A stretch of 60,829 nucleotides of DNA, taken from contig JAKPQA010000114.1 of assembly GCA_029547025.1 (NCBI GenBank), positions 1 to 60,829 on the forward strand, written 5' to 3'. Made by a program: the position numbers and the translations under genes. Below the pieces are notes generated by a model. It was not told where the DNA came from and ran no database searches. It worked only from the letters and a program-made list of their open reading frames with translations. This document shows positions 43,981 to 52,319 of the stretch, piece after piece. How positions within the stretch are numbered: position 1 is the stretch's first letter; every line of letters starts with the position of its first letter. Origin of the DNA: Armatimonadota bacterium. GTDB lineage: Bacteria > Armatimonadota > Zipacnadia > UBA1398 > JAKPQA01.

Positions 43981-46267
43981 AGGCCGCCTCTCCGAGTGGG
44001 CTCACGCCCTCCGTTTGCCCCTCATGGGAGCGGCGATCTGTGCCGTGTTCGCCGTCCTCGTGCCGGGGCAGTTCGCCAACGGGACAAACGCGGGCAACAT
44101 CATCCGCGCGACCACCACGGACACACTGGCCGCCATCGGTCTGACCCTCGTCATGCTGGTCGGACACCTGGACCTCTCCATCGGGGCCACCATGTGCCTC
44201 GGTGGTATTGTACTTATCTTCACCCAGCCGTTGCTCGGTTGGCCCGGCGCCGTGTTGGCGGCCGGGGTGGCTGGCTCCGTCGTCGGTCTGGCCAACGGCC
44301 TGCTCGTTTCGCGGGCCAAGGTGAACTCGTTCATCGCGACGCTCGGCACCATGACCATCCTGCAAGGCGTGTGCCGGGCGCTGCTGGAGGGTGGCAGCAA
44401 GTCCTTGCCCGACGCGGTGGTCGGCCTGCAGGCGGCCGAGTGGCTCAGCCCGGTTCTCCCGTGGTCGCCGCGGGTGCTGCTCGTCGTGGCGCCTCTAGCC
44501 CTGACCGAGGTCGTGCTGCGCCGCACGGCCTTCGGCCGGAACCTGTACCTCGTGGGCGCCGACTCGCAGGTCGCCTTCAATGCCGGCGTGCCCGTCACCC
44601 GTCTGCTGACTCTGACCTTCGTGGCATCGGGCATCCTCTCTGCTCTCGGGGGAGCCCTGACCACCGCCGCGCAGAACACCGTTATGCCGAACCTCGGCGA
44701 GAAGTCGCTCATGCTCGTCATCGCCGCCGTGATCGCGGGCGGAACCGCCATGAGCGGCGGCCGGGGCACTGTCAGCATGAGTGTTCTGGCCTTGCTCTTG
44801 CTCAACACGCTCACGAACGGCATGAGCTACCTCGGCGCATCCAAGTCCGCCAAACTGGTGGCCCAGGGAGCGGTGCTTGCCGCCATCATCCTGCACGACG
44901 CCTGGCGACAAGCGCGCCTCGATCGAGTCCGCGGCCAGAGGCGACAGCTGCTTCGGGAGCTGGAAACGCAGGGACTGCCCCTGGCTTCCGTCGAGGACAC
45001 CATCTCCGCGCAAGGGAGTCCGGACATGCAGCCACGACAGCACGACCGCATCTTCGCCATGGTGTGCGTTACCGGGATGGCGTGTGTGGCCATGGTGACG
45101 ATCTACGCCATGTGGAGTCGCGGGCACGCCTCGGCGCCCCCCACATCGGCCTCGATCGCGGGGGCGCCGGAGGCGCCGGGCAGCGCCACCCAGACAGATA
45201 CCGCGGGTGCCCTAAGCCTGAAAGCTACCGACGGCCAGCCGCTGGTGTGGATCGACGACAGCCCACTCGAGGCGCCGCCGCGTCCGGCCAACCCTGAGGC
45301 TCTGCCCGATGACGACCCGCTCCGCTGGTACGACTTCGAGTATGCCGGGTGGAGCGGCACCAAGCTCCCACAGCCCGCCAGCCCTGGCGATGGGCCCCGC
45401 GGCAAGCGCGTGGTCTCCCTTCAGTACATGGACCACCCGTACTGGAAAGGCTATGGCAACGGCATGAGGAGGCTGGCCGAGGCCTATGGCTTCGATCTGA
45501 CCATCATGGAGGCCGGCAACGATAACAAGGTCCAGATGGACCAGGTCGAGCAGGCCCTGGAGATGCGCCCCGACATGGTCATCATCACTCCCGTCGATGC
45601 CAACGGAGTCGTGCCCATGCTCAAGCGCCTCTACGATGCGAAGATGCCCACCATCGCCAGCAACCTGATCCCCGTCGACGAGGGCATGAAATACGTCATC
45701 TGTTGGACCGGACCAGACGACTGGGGGCAGTTCCGGATGCTGGCGCGCGAGTTCGCCCAGCGGATGGGCAACCAGGGGGGCTACTGCGTCGTCCGTCACC
45801 TGGCCGGCACGAGCTGCTACCTCTCGCGGACCTGGGGCGCCGTGTCCGAGCTGAAGAAGATCGCCCCGGCCATGACCTGCCTGGACATGCAGACAACGGA
45901 CCTGCAGGCCGAGAAGACCAAGACCCAGGTCGCCGCCTGGCTGAAGACCTACGGCGCCAAGCTCAAGGGCATCGTGAGTGCGGACGACTCCAAGGCGCAG
46001 GTCGGCATCGTTGAGGCGCTCAAGGACGCGGGACGCGATGACGTGATCTGCGTCGCCGCTGGGAGCAGCCGAACGGGGCTCGAGTACATCAAGGAGGGCC
46101 GCCTGTACGCCATCACATACCAGTCCGCTGAGGCGGACGGCGCCCTGCCCGTCGAGATCGCCGCACGCTGGTTCCGCGGCGAGCCCATTACCCGTCCGGT
46201 CTATTACCTACAGAAGCATATCATCACGGCGAAGGACGTGGACCAGTTCTTGCCGGCGCAGTGGTAG
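43970..46267 (+). CDS. fusion of sugar ABC permease and periplasmic substrate-binding protein
   Basis: GTG start at 43970, 11 bases inside the upstream gene. The 765-residue product has an RbsC-type permease at residues 15-310 (LVMLVGHLDLSIGATMCLGG, AKVNSFIATLGTMTI, AGGTAMSGGRGTVSMSVLAL). A charged cytoplasmic linker follows to about 358, then an extra transmembrane anchor (FAMVCVTGMACVAMVTIYAM, about 362-381) and a flexible linker. Residues 478-765 form a type I binding protein in normal domain order (VVSLQYMDHPYWKGYGNGMR, MVIITPVDANGVVPMLKRLY, IVSADDSKAQVGIVEALKDA). The binding protein would thus be tethered to its own channel. An internal ATG at 45026, 7 bases after AAGGGAG, could also give a separate anchored binding protein. 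Confidence 0.88.
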   Translation: MRAEGRLSEWAHALRLPLMGAAICAVFAVLVPGQFANGTNAGNIIRATTTDTLAAIGLTLVMLVGHLDLSIGATMCLGGIVLIFTQPLLGWPGAVLAAGVAGSVVGLANGLLVSRAKVNSFIATLGTMTILQGVCRALLEGGSKSLPDAVVGLQAAEWLSPVLPWSPRVLLVVAPLALTEVVLRRTAFGRNLYLVGADSQVAFNAGVPVTRLLTLTFVASGILSALGGALTTAAQNTVMPNLGEKSLMLVIAAVIAGGTAMSGGRGTVSMSVLALLLLNTLTNGMSYLGASKSAKLVAQGAVLAAIILHDAWRQARLDRVRGQRRQLLRELETQGLPLASVEDTISAQGSPDMQPRQHDRIFAMVCVTGMACVAMVTIYAMWSRGHASAPPTSASIAGAPEAPGSATQTDTAGALSLKATDGQPLVWIDDSPLEAPPRPANPEALPDDDPLRWYDFEYAGWSGTKLPQPASPGDGPRGKRVVSLQYMDHPYWKGYGNGMRRLAEAYGFDLTIMEAGNDNKVQMDQVEQALEMRPDMVIITPVDANGVVPMLKRLYDAKMPTIASNLIPVDEGMKYVICWTGPDDWGQFRMLAREFAQRMGNQGGYCVVRHLAGTSCYLSRTWGAVSELKKIAPAMTCLDMQTTDLQAEKTKTQVAAWLKTYGAKLKGIVSADDSKAQVGIVEALKDAGRDDVICVAAGSSRTGLEYIKEGRLYAITYQSAEADGALPVEIAARWFRGEPITRPVYYLQKHIITAKDVDQFLPAQW
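45026..46267 (+). CDS. possible separately translated membrane-anchored substrate-binding protein
   Basis: Inside the fusion gene, ATG at 45026 (MQPRQHDRIFAMVC) is preceded by AAGGGAG with 7 bases spacing. The 413-residue product would start with a basic stretch and a signal anchor, exactly like an ordinary secreted binding protein. This suggests that the fusion arose by loss of the stop codon between two operon genes and that both products may be made. Sequence alone cannot decide. Confidence 0.45.
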   Translation: MQPRQHDRIFAMVCVTGMACVAMVTIYAMWSRGHASAPPTSASIAGAPEAPGSATQTDTAGALSLKATDGQPLVWIDDSPLEAPPRPANPEALPDDDPLRWYDFEYAGWSGTKLPQPASPGDGPRGKRVVSLQYMDHPYWKGYGNGMRRLAEAYGFDLTIMEAGNDNKVQMDQVEQALEMRPDMVIITPVDANGVVPMLKRLYDAKMPTIASNLIPVDEGMKYVICWTGPDDWGQFRMLAREFAQRMGNQGGYCVVRHLAGTSCYLSRTWGAVSELKKIAPAMTCLDMQTTDLQAEKTKTQVAAWLKTYGAKLKGIVSADDSKAQVGIVEALKDAGRDDVICVAAGSSRTGLEYIKEGRLYAITYQSAEADGALPVEIAARWFRGEPITRPVYYLQKHIITAKDVDQFLPAQW

Positions 46268-46274
46268 GGCCGGG

Positions 46275-46754
46275 CTACCCGTTCATCCGCCAGATGGCGG
46301 CAGTCAGCGCTGTGGCGAACGTGACCCACGCCAGATAGGGCACCATCAGCAGCCCGGCAATCGGTGTGCAGAGCCACAGCCGCCACGCCGTCGCCGCGAT
46401 GGCGCACCAGAGCACCACGATCTCGGCCACGGCCCACCCTGGCTGACGGAGCCCAAAGAACACCACCGACCATGCCAGGTTCAGCACAAGCTGAACGGCG
46501 AAGAGCGCCGAGCACGCCCCGGCGGACTCCGGCCGAGCCCGCCAGGCCAGCCAGAGGGCCACGCCCATCGTCACATAGAGCGTCGTCCACACCGGGGCGA
46601 ACACGCCGCTGGGTGGCGTCCAAGATGGCTTGCTGAGACCGGGGTACCAGGTCGAGACCGACGACGCCGTGAACAGCCCGCCCAAACCACCAACCGCCAG
46701 GCACGCAAGCACCGATAGCGCCAGCCCAGCCCACCCGCAGAACCATGGCCTCAC
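46275..46754 (-). CDS. tspO: TspO/MBR-family membrane protein
   Basis: The GTG at 46754 has GGAGGAG five bases upstream. The 159-residue product has five transmembrane helices and TspO motifs: WYPGLSKPSWTPPSGVFAPV (loop 1), VWTTLYVTMGVALWL, NLAWSVVFFGLRQPG and a C-terminal PYLAWVTFATALTAAIW, which includes the cholesterol/porphyrin-binding type region. TspO proteins bind porphyrins and related ligands and affect stress and tetrapyrrole handling. It converges with the fusion gene, with only 7 bases between stops. Confidence 0.93.
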   Translation of the reverse strand: MRPWFCGWAGLALSVLACLAVGGLGGLFTASSVSTWYPGLSKPSWTPPSGVFAPVWTTLYVTMGVALWLAWRARPESAGACSALFAVQLVLNLAWSVVFFGLRQPGWAVAEIVVLWCAIAATAWRLWLCTPIAGLLMVPYLAWVTFATALTAAIWRMNG

Positions 46755-46781
46755 GGCAACTCCTCCCGTCCAGAGCAACAC

Positions 46782-48746
46782 CTACACCCAGATGCTGTAC
46801 GCTCGGATGCCCTTCCACGTCCCATAGAGAGACCACAGGCTGCCTGTTAGGAAGTCCCCGAGCACCATACCCATAGCGAACGGCACTGCCTGCTTGAGCG
46901 CGCTGTGCCCGCCGTAGCGCGTCAGGACCGACTTCACCGCCCAGGCTATGAACAGCGAGAACCACATGTGCTCCATGGCCCAGGCCGTCGAGATGGCATA
47001 CCCTACGGGGTGGATCGGCCACCAGTCGAGCCTTGAGTTCCCGGCCATCCCGACAATGGAGCCCACGAGGCCCGCGACCACCGCGACTAGCACCGGCACG
47101 TTGAACCGCGTCGGGCTCTGGATCTTCGACGCGATCTCGATGGTCGGTAGGCTCGCCATCCAGATCGACGCATGGTAGGGCGCCCACTTCGTGGCCGCAC
47201 CGTCCTGGTACCAGATGTGGAGCATCGCCCAGAGTGCGCTCACCGACCCAACCATCATGGCCGCCAGCATCGGCAGCGTCAGCGATCGCGGCGCCAGCCC
47301 GCAGCGGCTCGCGAGCTTGTGCCCTTCGGCGATGTGGGGCATCGGATGACACCGGTGGCCATAGTTGAACCAGTAGAACAGGTAGGAGCTGACCGTGTTC
47401 GCCGGACCCACGTTGCGCGACCCGAGAAGGCGGGGCAGAATCTGACCCGGCCCTACGAAGTGCATCTCGTGCGACGGAATGCCCATCTCCGCGCGGATAC
47501 GGGTCACCGCCTGGGACAGAAGCGCGTAGATGACGAAGAACGCCATCGCATACCAGGTTGACATCCCGGCGTAGTGCCCGAACCACACCAGACCCCCGCC
47601 CGCGCCCAGCACGGCCAGCGCCGATGTGCGGTAGCTCATCGCCTCCCGGGTGGAGTCCCCCCCGTCGCCGCGGAGCGCCGCCCGGGCCACTCGCGCCAGG
47701 TGCCCCCGGCTCATCCAGAGCGAGAACCCAACGAGCCCCATGTACGCGCCGAACGACTGCTCGCGCATGAATGGGAACCCGTTCGCTTCCAGCTTCCCGA
47801 TCTGCGCGGCGGCCACCATCTGCGCCTTGAAGAACAGGTAGAACCACCAGCACGAGAAGGTGAGCTCCTTGGGGATCAGCATCCCCATGCCGATGATGAA
47901 CGGGTAGAACGACACCGCGAAGAAGCCCACGGCGTTCCACGGACGATCAATGAGCTGCGCCCCCAGGTTGTACTGAGGGATCGCGGTGGACCGCACGGCG
48001 ATCTGCGGCACCGAAGGCTTCAGCACGTGCCACCCGTTCAGCAGATCGATGGCGCACACCAGCGCGAAGGCCAGCCAGAATGTGCGGGCTCGGAACAGCC
48101 CCAACGACCCCGCCGTCATCTCCAGCGGGATCTGCGCCACCGGGTACGTCAGCCGCTCGGACTCGATCCACCGTCGCCGCGACACGGATGCCAGCCCCAG
48201 AAACACCGTCGCCATGAGCACGATGAAGCCGTTCCACCGAAGCAGCGGGCCGATCCACGGCCGGTAGTTCTCGGGCAGGTAGAGCGAGCTGCCGCCCGCC
48301 CAGAAGTTCGTCAGCGAGGTCTTGTCGAAGACGGCCAGATCCCGCGACAGCCACGGCAGGACCAACTCGCCCCACTGGTTCTCCGGCGTGGCGTAGTGAG
48401 CCGGATAGGCCAGCTCCGGGGGCATGCCGCAGAGCATGTCGATGCCCGCCATGGCCGAACCCAGCGAGACCAGCATATAGATGGTAACCAGCTCGCCGGG
48501 CGCCAGAGCCAGCTTCGGCGCCAGCCGCCGCAGCGGCGCGTTCAGCGCCAGCACGATGAGCATGGTGAAGACGACATTGAAGAAGAGCGACAGCGAGGTC
48601 GGCGTCTGCGTGTTGCGGATGACCTCGATGATGACGAGCCAGTAAGCATTCAGGGGGATGAGCAGCAGAGCGAGAATGATCGCCCGGCGCGAGGCGGCCA
48701 CGGGCGTGCCGTGCGCCGCGTCGATACCCGGAGCAGCCGTCAGCAT
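46782..48746 (-). CDS. multi-spanning membrane protein of the DUF6785/DUF6784 type
   Basis: The 654-residue product has about 13-14 hydrophobic helices. It begins RRAIILALLLIPLNAYWLVI and contains LALAPGELVTIYMLVSLGSA, DMLCGMPPELAYPAHYATPE and SERLTYPVAQIPLEM (the last conserved in OPT-like transporters), then a second half with HYAGMSTWYAMAFFVIYALL, EMGIPSHEMHFVGPGQ and WFNYGHRCHPMPHI. I recognise this as the DUF6785-type family, related to oligopeptide/OPT-like transporters and common in Armatimonadota and Planctomycetota. The substrate is unknown. No clear ribosome site precedes the ATG. It is 27 bases upstream of tspO on the same strand and may be co-transcribed with it. Confidence 0.72.
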   Translation of the reverse strand: MLTAAPGIDAAHGTPVAASRRAIILALLLIPLNAYWLVIIEVIRNTQTPTSLSLFFNVVFTMLIVLALNAPLRRLAPKLALAPGELVTIYMLVSLGSAMAGIDMLCGMPPELAYPAHYATPENQWGELVLPWLSRDLAVFDKTSLTNFWAGGSSLYLPENYRPWIGPLLRWNGFIVLMATVFLGLASVSRRRWIESERLTYPVAQIPLEMTAGSLGLFRARTFWLAFALVCAIDLLNGWHVLKPSVPQIAVRSTAIPQYNLGAQLIDRPWNAVGFFAVSFYPFIIGMGMLIPKELTFSCWWFYLFFKAQMVAAAQIGKLEANGFPFMREQSFGAYMGLVGFSLWMSRGHLARVARAALRGDGGDSTREAMSYRTSALAVLGAGGGLVWFGHYAGMSTWYAMAFFVIYALLSQAVTRIRAEMGIPSHEMHFVGPGQILPRLLGSRNVGPANTVSSYLFYWFNYGHRCHPMPHIAEGHKLASRCGLAPRSLTLPMLAAMMVGSVSALWAMLHIWYQDGAATKWAPYHASIWMASLPTIEIASKIQSPTRFNVPVLVAVVAGLVGSIVGMAGNSRLDWWPIHPVGYAISTAWAMEHMWFSLFIAWAVKSVLTRYGGHSALKQAVPFAMGMVLGDFLTGSLWSLYGTWKGIRAYSIWV

Positions 48747-48807
48747 ACGCAGCGCTTCGTCGGTCGGGCCGCTGGCCCCTACATCCTGCCCATTCCTCGC
48801 CTAGACC

Positions 48808-49536
48808 CTATGGTGTCGAGAGCGACCCTGCCTCACAGAGCAGTCGCATCTTCAGTCGACTGGCGTACTCCTCGAGGGCCTGGCCGACGACCCCGTCGTC
48901 GGCCGTGGGGCATGCGCAGACCACGAATGCCAAGTCGCCGGCCCAGAGGCCCCACACGCGCCGGCCGCTGAGCTCCTGGCTCAGCCGCCGGCACTTGGCC
49001 TGCAGGTCACTCTCACGCTTGTGGGCGTTGAACTGGAGGTGCTGGTAGATGACCAGAACCGACGTGCCACGGAGAAGGCGGAACACACCCCCTGCCTGGT
49101 CGTAGCTGACGTACTTCGGGCGGTTGCCCGCCGACGGTGCACGCTTCTCCGGCACCAGCCCGATGTCAGGATCGATGAACACAACAGCGTCCGCCGCGAG
49201 TCGCGTTGGTAGGCTCGCGAAGTAGTCGCCCGACCGCTCGCCAGGCAGCCACTCGTGGTCGTGCAGCGCAAGATCCCAGCCGATCGGGTCGAAGAAGCAG
49301 TGGAGCCGCGGCAGACTGCGCCGTCCGTCCTTGACACCCCCCCACAGGAACTCGCGCAGCTCGGACCTCCGCCCTCCCACCGGGTAGGACGTCAGCTTGC
49401 CCTCGGCGCTCCCGTCATCACGTGTGAGCATGGGCAGGATCGTGAGGCGGGGGTGCCCCACCGCGCGCTCGGCCAGCTCCATCAGCAGGTCATACTTCCA
49501 GAAGTCCCGTCGATCCCCGAAGTACTGATCCTTCAT
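48808..49536 (-). CDS. protein of unknown function, MKDQYFGD family
   Basis: The ATG at 49536 follows GGGGAGG with 5 bases spacing. The 242-residue product starts MKDQYFGDRRDFWKYDLLME and contains TILPMLTRDDGSAEGKLTSY, CFFDPIGWDLALHDHEWL and the acidic motif AVVFIDPDIGLVPEK, then YVSYDQAGGVFRLLRG and VLVIYQHLQF. Related proteins with the same Q-Y-F-G-D start and F-x-D-P-D-x-G-L motif occur scattered in many bacteria as hypothetical proteins. The D-P-D/Y-Q-H layout recalls a Rossmann-like or nuclease/methyltransferase core, but this is only a guess. It borders an insertion sequence. Confidence 0.7.
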   Translation of the reverse strand: MKDQYFGDRRDFWKYDLLMELAERAVGHPRLTILPMLTRDDGSAEGKLTSYPVGGRRSELREFLWGGVKDGRRSLPRLHCFFDPIGWDLALHDHEWLPGERSGDYFASLPTRLAADAVVFIDPDIGLVPEKRAPSAGNRPKYVSYDQAGGVFRLLRGTSVLVIYQHLQFNAHKRESDLQAKCRRLSQELSGRRVWGLWAGDLAFVVCACPTADDGVVGQALEEYASRLKMRLLCEAGSLSTP

Positions 49537-49671
49537 GCGCGCCTCCCCGTCGCCGCCCGCCAGCCACGACCATGGGGCGGCCGTTCGGCTTCGTCGGCCG
49601 AGCCGCCCGGGCTTACGTGTTGCCCCTCTTCTGCCCCCTCATCCCTCATCCCTGATCCCTGACCCCTGCAT

Positions 49672-51068
49672 TGCACCCCAATGAGTAGGCAGAGGTTGAG
49701 GCGAAGTTGGGGGTACGGGTCTCTGGAGACCGCGCCGGGAGCCGGCGCGAGAGGAGCCGTGTCCCATGGCCAGTCGGGAGTTCAGCCGGGAGTTCAAGCT
49801 TCAGGTGGTGGGAGAGATCGAGTCGGGGCAGAAGTCGGTGATCCGGATCTGCCGCGAGCACTCGCTGTGTGACTCGGTGGTGAGACGGTGGCTGGAGCAG
49901 TATCGGCAGCGAGGTGCCGAGGCGTTCCAGACCGGTGACCCTCAGGCCGATGCGTTGGCCGCGGCCGAGAAGCAGATCCGGGATCTGCAGGGGGCTCTGG
50001 GCCGATCGGTGATGGAAGTCAACTTCCTCAAAGAGTGCCTGAAGAGGGCCCACGTCCCTTTGCCACCCAGCGCGAGATGGTAGAGTCCGCCCCGGCGGAA
50101 CTCCCCGTCTCGCGCCGATGTGAGCTGGTGGGCGTGAGTCGATCGGGTCTATACAAGGCCCGTCGGGCGGCGACCCGGCCCGATGGCGACGCGGAGCTGC
50201 GCGCGCAGGTGGAGCCCATCGTCGGGCAGTGGCCGGGTTATGGCTATCGGCGGGTGACGCGGGAGCTGGCCCGCCACGGCGTGGTGGCCAACCACAAGCG
50301 CGTGCTGCGAGTGATGCGCGCCGAAGGCTGGCTCTGCCGCCTGAGGTGCCGGAGCGTGCGGACCACCCAGTCGGATCACGGTCTGGGCGTGTGCCCCAAC
50401 CGCATCCAAGACCTGGTGGTGACCCAACTGGACCAGTTGTGGGTGGCGGACCTGACCTACATCCGCCTGCCCGAAGGGTTCGTGTATCTGGCCACGGTGC
50501 TGGATGCCTATTCCCGACGCGTGCTGGGCTGGAAGCTGGCACGCTACCTGGATGCGCGGCTGGCCACGGCGGCTCTGGACCAGGCACTGGCCCGACGCCC
50601 GGGCGCCCGGGCCATCCACCACTCAGACCAGGGCGTGCAGTATGCGTCGTCCGAGTATGTGGCGCGGTTGGACGGCGCCGGACTGGTTCAGAGCATGAGC
50701 CGTCGAGGGTGTCCTCGGGACAACGCCCAGGCGGAGTCGTTCTTCGCCACGCTGAAGCTCGAGGAAGTGCGGCTCAACGACTACCGCAACTTCGCCGAAG
50801 CTGAGGCCCGACTGGCCACCTTCATCGAGGATGTCTGCAACGGCAAGCGGATGCACTCGGCTCTGGGCTACCGGAGCCCCGTGGCGTTCGAGGCGGCGGA
50901 GCGCAGATCCAAAGATGAGCGGAGCGACGCCGCCTCGAACTTGCCCGTCAGGAAGGTACTGGCCCTCCCGCCGGCGAACGGCGGATACACCCCCGCTTCG
51001 CGGGGCCCAACCCAAACACCCGTTCCCCCCTCAATCCCCCCAACTCCCTGTCTACTAACCGGGGTGCA
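49672..51068 (+). mobile_element. IS3-family insertion sequence
   Basis: The 1397-base element starts TGCACCCC (49672) and ends GGGGTGCA (51068). Behind these come further matching bases (GAGTAGGCAG on the left, GTTAGTAGACAG on the right as reverse complement), giving terminal inverted repeats of about 20-25 bases with the TG...CA ends of IS3 elements. It encodes OrfA and OrfB in overlapping frames (-1). I see no target-site duplication next to these ends, so the copy may be old or its exact ends off by a few bases. The left flank is a run of ATCCCTGA-type 8-base repeats. Confidence 0.8.
49766..50083 (+). CDS. IS3-family transposase OrfA (helix-turn-helix)
   Basis: The ATG at 49766 has GAGGAG upstream. 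The 105-residue product is a classic IS3 OrfA: FSREFKLQVVGEIESGQKSV, ICREHSLCDSVVRRWLEQYR (helix-turn-helix) and a leucine-zipper-like end (AEKQIRDLQGALGRSVMEVN). It binds the inverted repeats and, by -1 frameshift with OrfB, would form the transposase. Confidence 0.9.
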   Translation: MASREFSREFKLQVVGEIESGQKSVIRICREHSLCDSVVRRWLEQYRQRGAEAFQTGDPQADALAAAEKQIRDLQGALGRSVMEVNFLKECLKRAHVPLPPSARW

Positions 51069-51237
51069 GTCCACTCTTCTACGACACCAACCTGCCCCGT
51101 ACCTCCCTCAATCTCACACCAACTCTGAACTCTCACACGCCTACGGCTTAGCCGGCGTGGTCTTGGCCGCCGGGTTCACGCGTCGAGCGCCGAGGGCTTT
51201 GGCGAGGATGTGGGCACCCATGCAGCCGGCCTCGTAG
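50035..51237 (+). CDS. IS3-family transposase OrfB (DDE integrase core)
   Basis: This frame is -1 relative to OrfA and overlaps it by 49 bases. It contains the HTH_21 segment (PVSRRCELVGVSRSGLYKAR), then the rve integrase domain with all three catalytic residues: WVADLTYIRLP (D), HHSDQGVQYAS (D) and DNAQAESFFATLK (E), plus the family end MHSALGYRSPVAFE. The frame then stays open past the right inverted repeat (51061-51068) and runs 169 bases into flanking DNA, overlapping the convergent gene at 51141. The element's own stop is therefore missing or was altered. No A6G-type slippery site is obvious in the overlap. Confidence 0.87.
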   Translation: MPEEGPRPFATQREMVESAPAELPVSRRCELVGVSRSGLYKARRAATRPDGDAELRAQVEPIVGQWPGYGYRRVTRELARHGVVANHKRVLRVMRAEGWLCRLRCRSVRTTQSDHGLGVCPNRIQDLVVTQLDQLWVADLTYIRLPEGFVYLATVLDAYSRRVLGWKLARYLDARLATAALDQALARRPGARAIHHSDQGVQYASSEYVARLDGAGLVQSMSRRGCPRDNAQAESFFATLKLEEVRLNDYRNFAEAEARLATFIEDVCNGKRMHSALGYRSPVAFEAAERRSKDERSDAASNLPVRKVLALPPANGGYTPASRGPTQTPVPPSIPPTPCLLTGVQSTLLRHQPAPYLPQSHTNSELSHAYGLAGVVLAAGFTRRAPRALARMWAPMQPAS

Positions 51238-52319
51238 TTGCTGGTCCCGATGTAGGCGATGCGCTTGCTCCCGGGCGCATCGGTGTCGAAACAGATGACG
51301 GGGATACCGTGCTCGATCGCGCGGTCGATGTACGGCGTGAGGATGCTCGGATTGCCGGGCGCGATGAGGATGCCGGCCGGCTTTCGGGCGATGGCGCTGT
51401 CGAGTTCCTCGGCCTGCTTCTCCGGACTGTGGTCTTCGGGGCCGCTGAATCGGGTTCTGACGCCGAGCTCTCTCCCGGCGTCGTTGAGACCGGCGGCGGC
51501 CGCCTGCCAGTACTCGCCGCCGGTCGAGATACCGAGGGCCACGTACTCCTCATGGGCAGCACTCCCCGGGGCTCTCTGACCCTCGAGCAGCTTCACCCAC
51601 TGGGGGTGCCTGAGCGGCAACTCCTCTTTGGCGCCCTGGGAGGGGGTGCGGAACACGTCGACATTGCCCCGATTCACCTCGATGGTACCCGTGTCCACTG
51701 TCTTCTCGATGGCGGGAATGCTTGGATCGGCGCTTGGGTCGTCGGGGTCGCGGAGGAACCTGTGCCGCAGACCATAGAGATACTTGACACCGAGATAGCC
51801 CATGTAGTACTGGCGCTGGGCCACCGAGGCGAGAATGGTGCCGTCGGCGATCTTGTCGAGCACGGGCGAGTCCCCATCCATAGCGAGCACGATGACTTTC
51901 CCCTGGCGCCCCGCGTCGGAGACGGCTCGAGCGATTCCGGGGCCGCTCGCACCGTTGACACCAGCGAACCCGGCGAGATCGGGGTGGGCCTCGAGCACCG
52001 CGGCCGCCTCGCGGGTGCCGACCTCCATCTTCGTCTCGTCGTCGATCTCCTCGACCACCTCGATCTCGGGGTACTCATTGGCAAACGTCTCGCGGTACCC
52101 GCGGATCCGTTCCTCGAGGTTCCATTGCCCCGGCCGGGTCGAAAGGGCGACCTTGAAGCGCTTGGCGGGGGCAATCTCCGGGCCGGAGGCCGGATGGGCG
52201 CCTTCGGCGGGACCGGATGGAAGGTCCTCAGACCTCTTGCAGCCCGGACCGAGGAGCGCGATGCCCAAGGCGAGCACCAGGATGGTGCCCGGCCTGCGTC
52301 TGGTCGTGCACGGAGCCAC
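51141..52319 (-). CDS. sugar ABC transporter binding lipoprotein with circularly permuted domain order (1)
   Basis: GTG start with AGGAGGG 8 bases upstream. The 392-residue product has a lipobox (ALLGPGC, Cys27). In ordinary type I binding proteins the N-half comes first. Here residues 54-183 match the usual second half (FKVALSTRPGQWNLEERIRG, YPEIEVVEEIDDETKMEV, GKVIVLAMDGDSPVLDKIAD, TILASVAQRQYYMGYLGVKY). Residues 208-221 match the usual C-terminal strand (VDTGTIEVNRGNVD). A linker of about 35 residues leads to residues 258-377, which match the usual first half (YVALGISTGGEYWQAAAAGL, RKPAGILIAPGNPSILTPYI, IAYIGTSNYEAGCMGAHILA). It is the last gene of the operon and close kin of the next one. 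Confidence 0.85.
   Translation of the reverse strand: MAPCTTRRRPGTILVLALGIALLGPGCKRSEDLPSGPAEGAHPASGPEIAPAKRFKVALSTRPGQWNLEERIRGYRETFANEYPEIEVVEEIDDETKMEVGTREAAAVLEAHPDLAGFAGVNGASGPGIARAVSDAGRQGKVIVLAMDGDSPVLDKIADGTILASVAQRQYYMGYLGVKYLYGLRHRFLRDPDDPSADPSIPAIEKTVDTGTIEVNRGNVDVFRTPSQGAKEELPLRHPQWVKLLEGQRAPGSAAHEEYVALGISTGGEYWQAAAAGLNDAGRELGVRTRFSGPEDHSPEKQAEELDSAIARKPAGILIAPGNPSILTPYIDRAIEHGIPVICFDTDAPGSKRIAYIGTSNYEAGCMGAHILAKALGARRVNPAAKTTPAKP

Noticed and set aside
49636-49668. CRISPR-like short repeats (ATCCCTCA / ATCCCTGA)
   Set aside because: The units are 8 bases without spacers. This is a simple tandem repeat of a type common in high-GC genomes.
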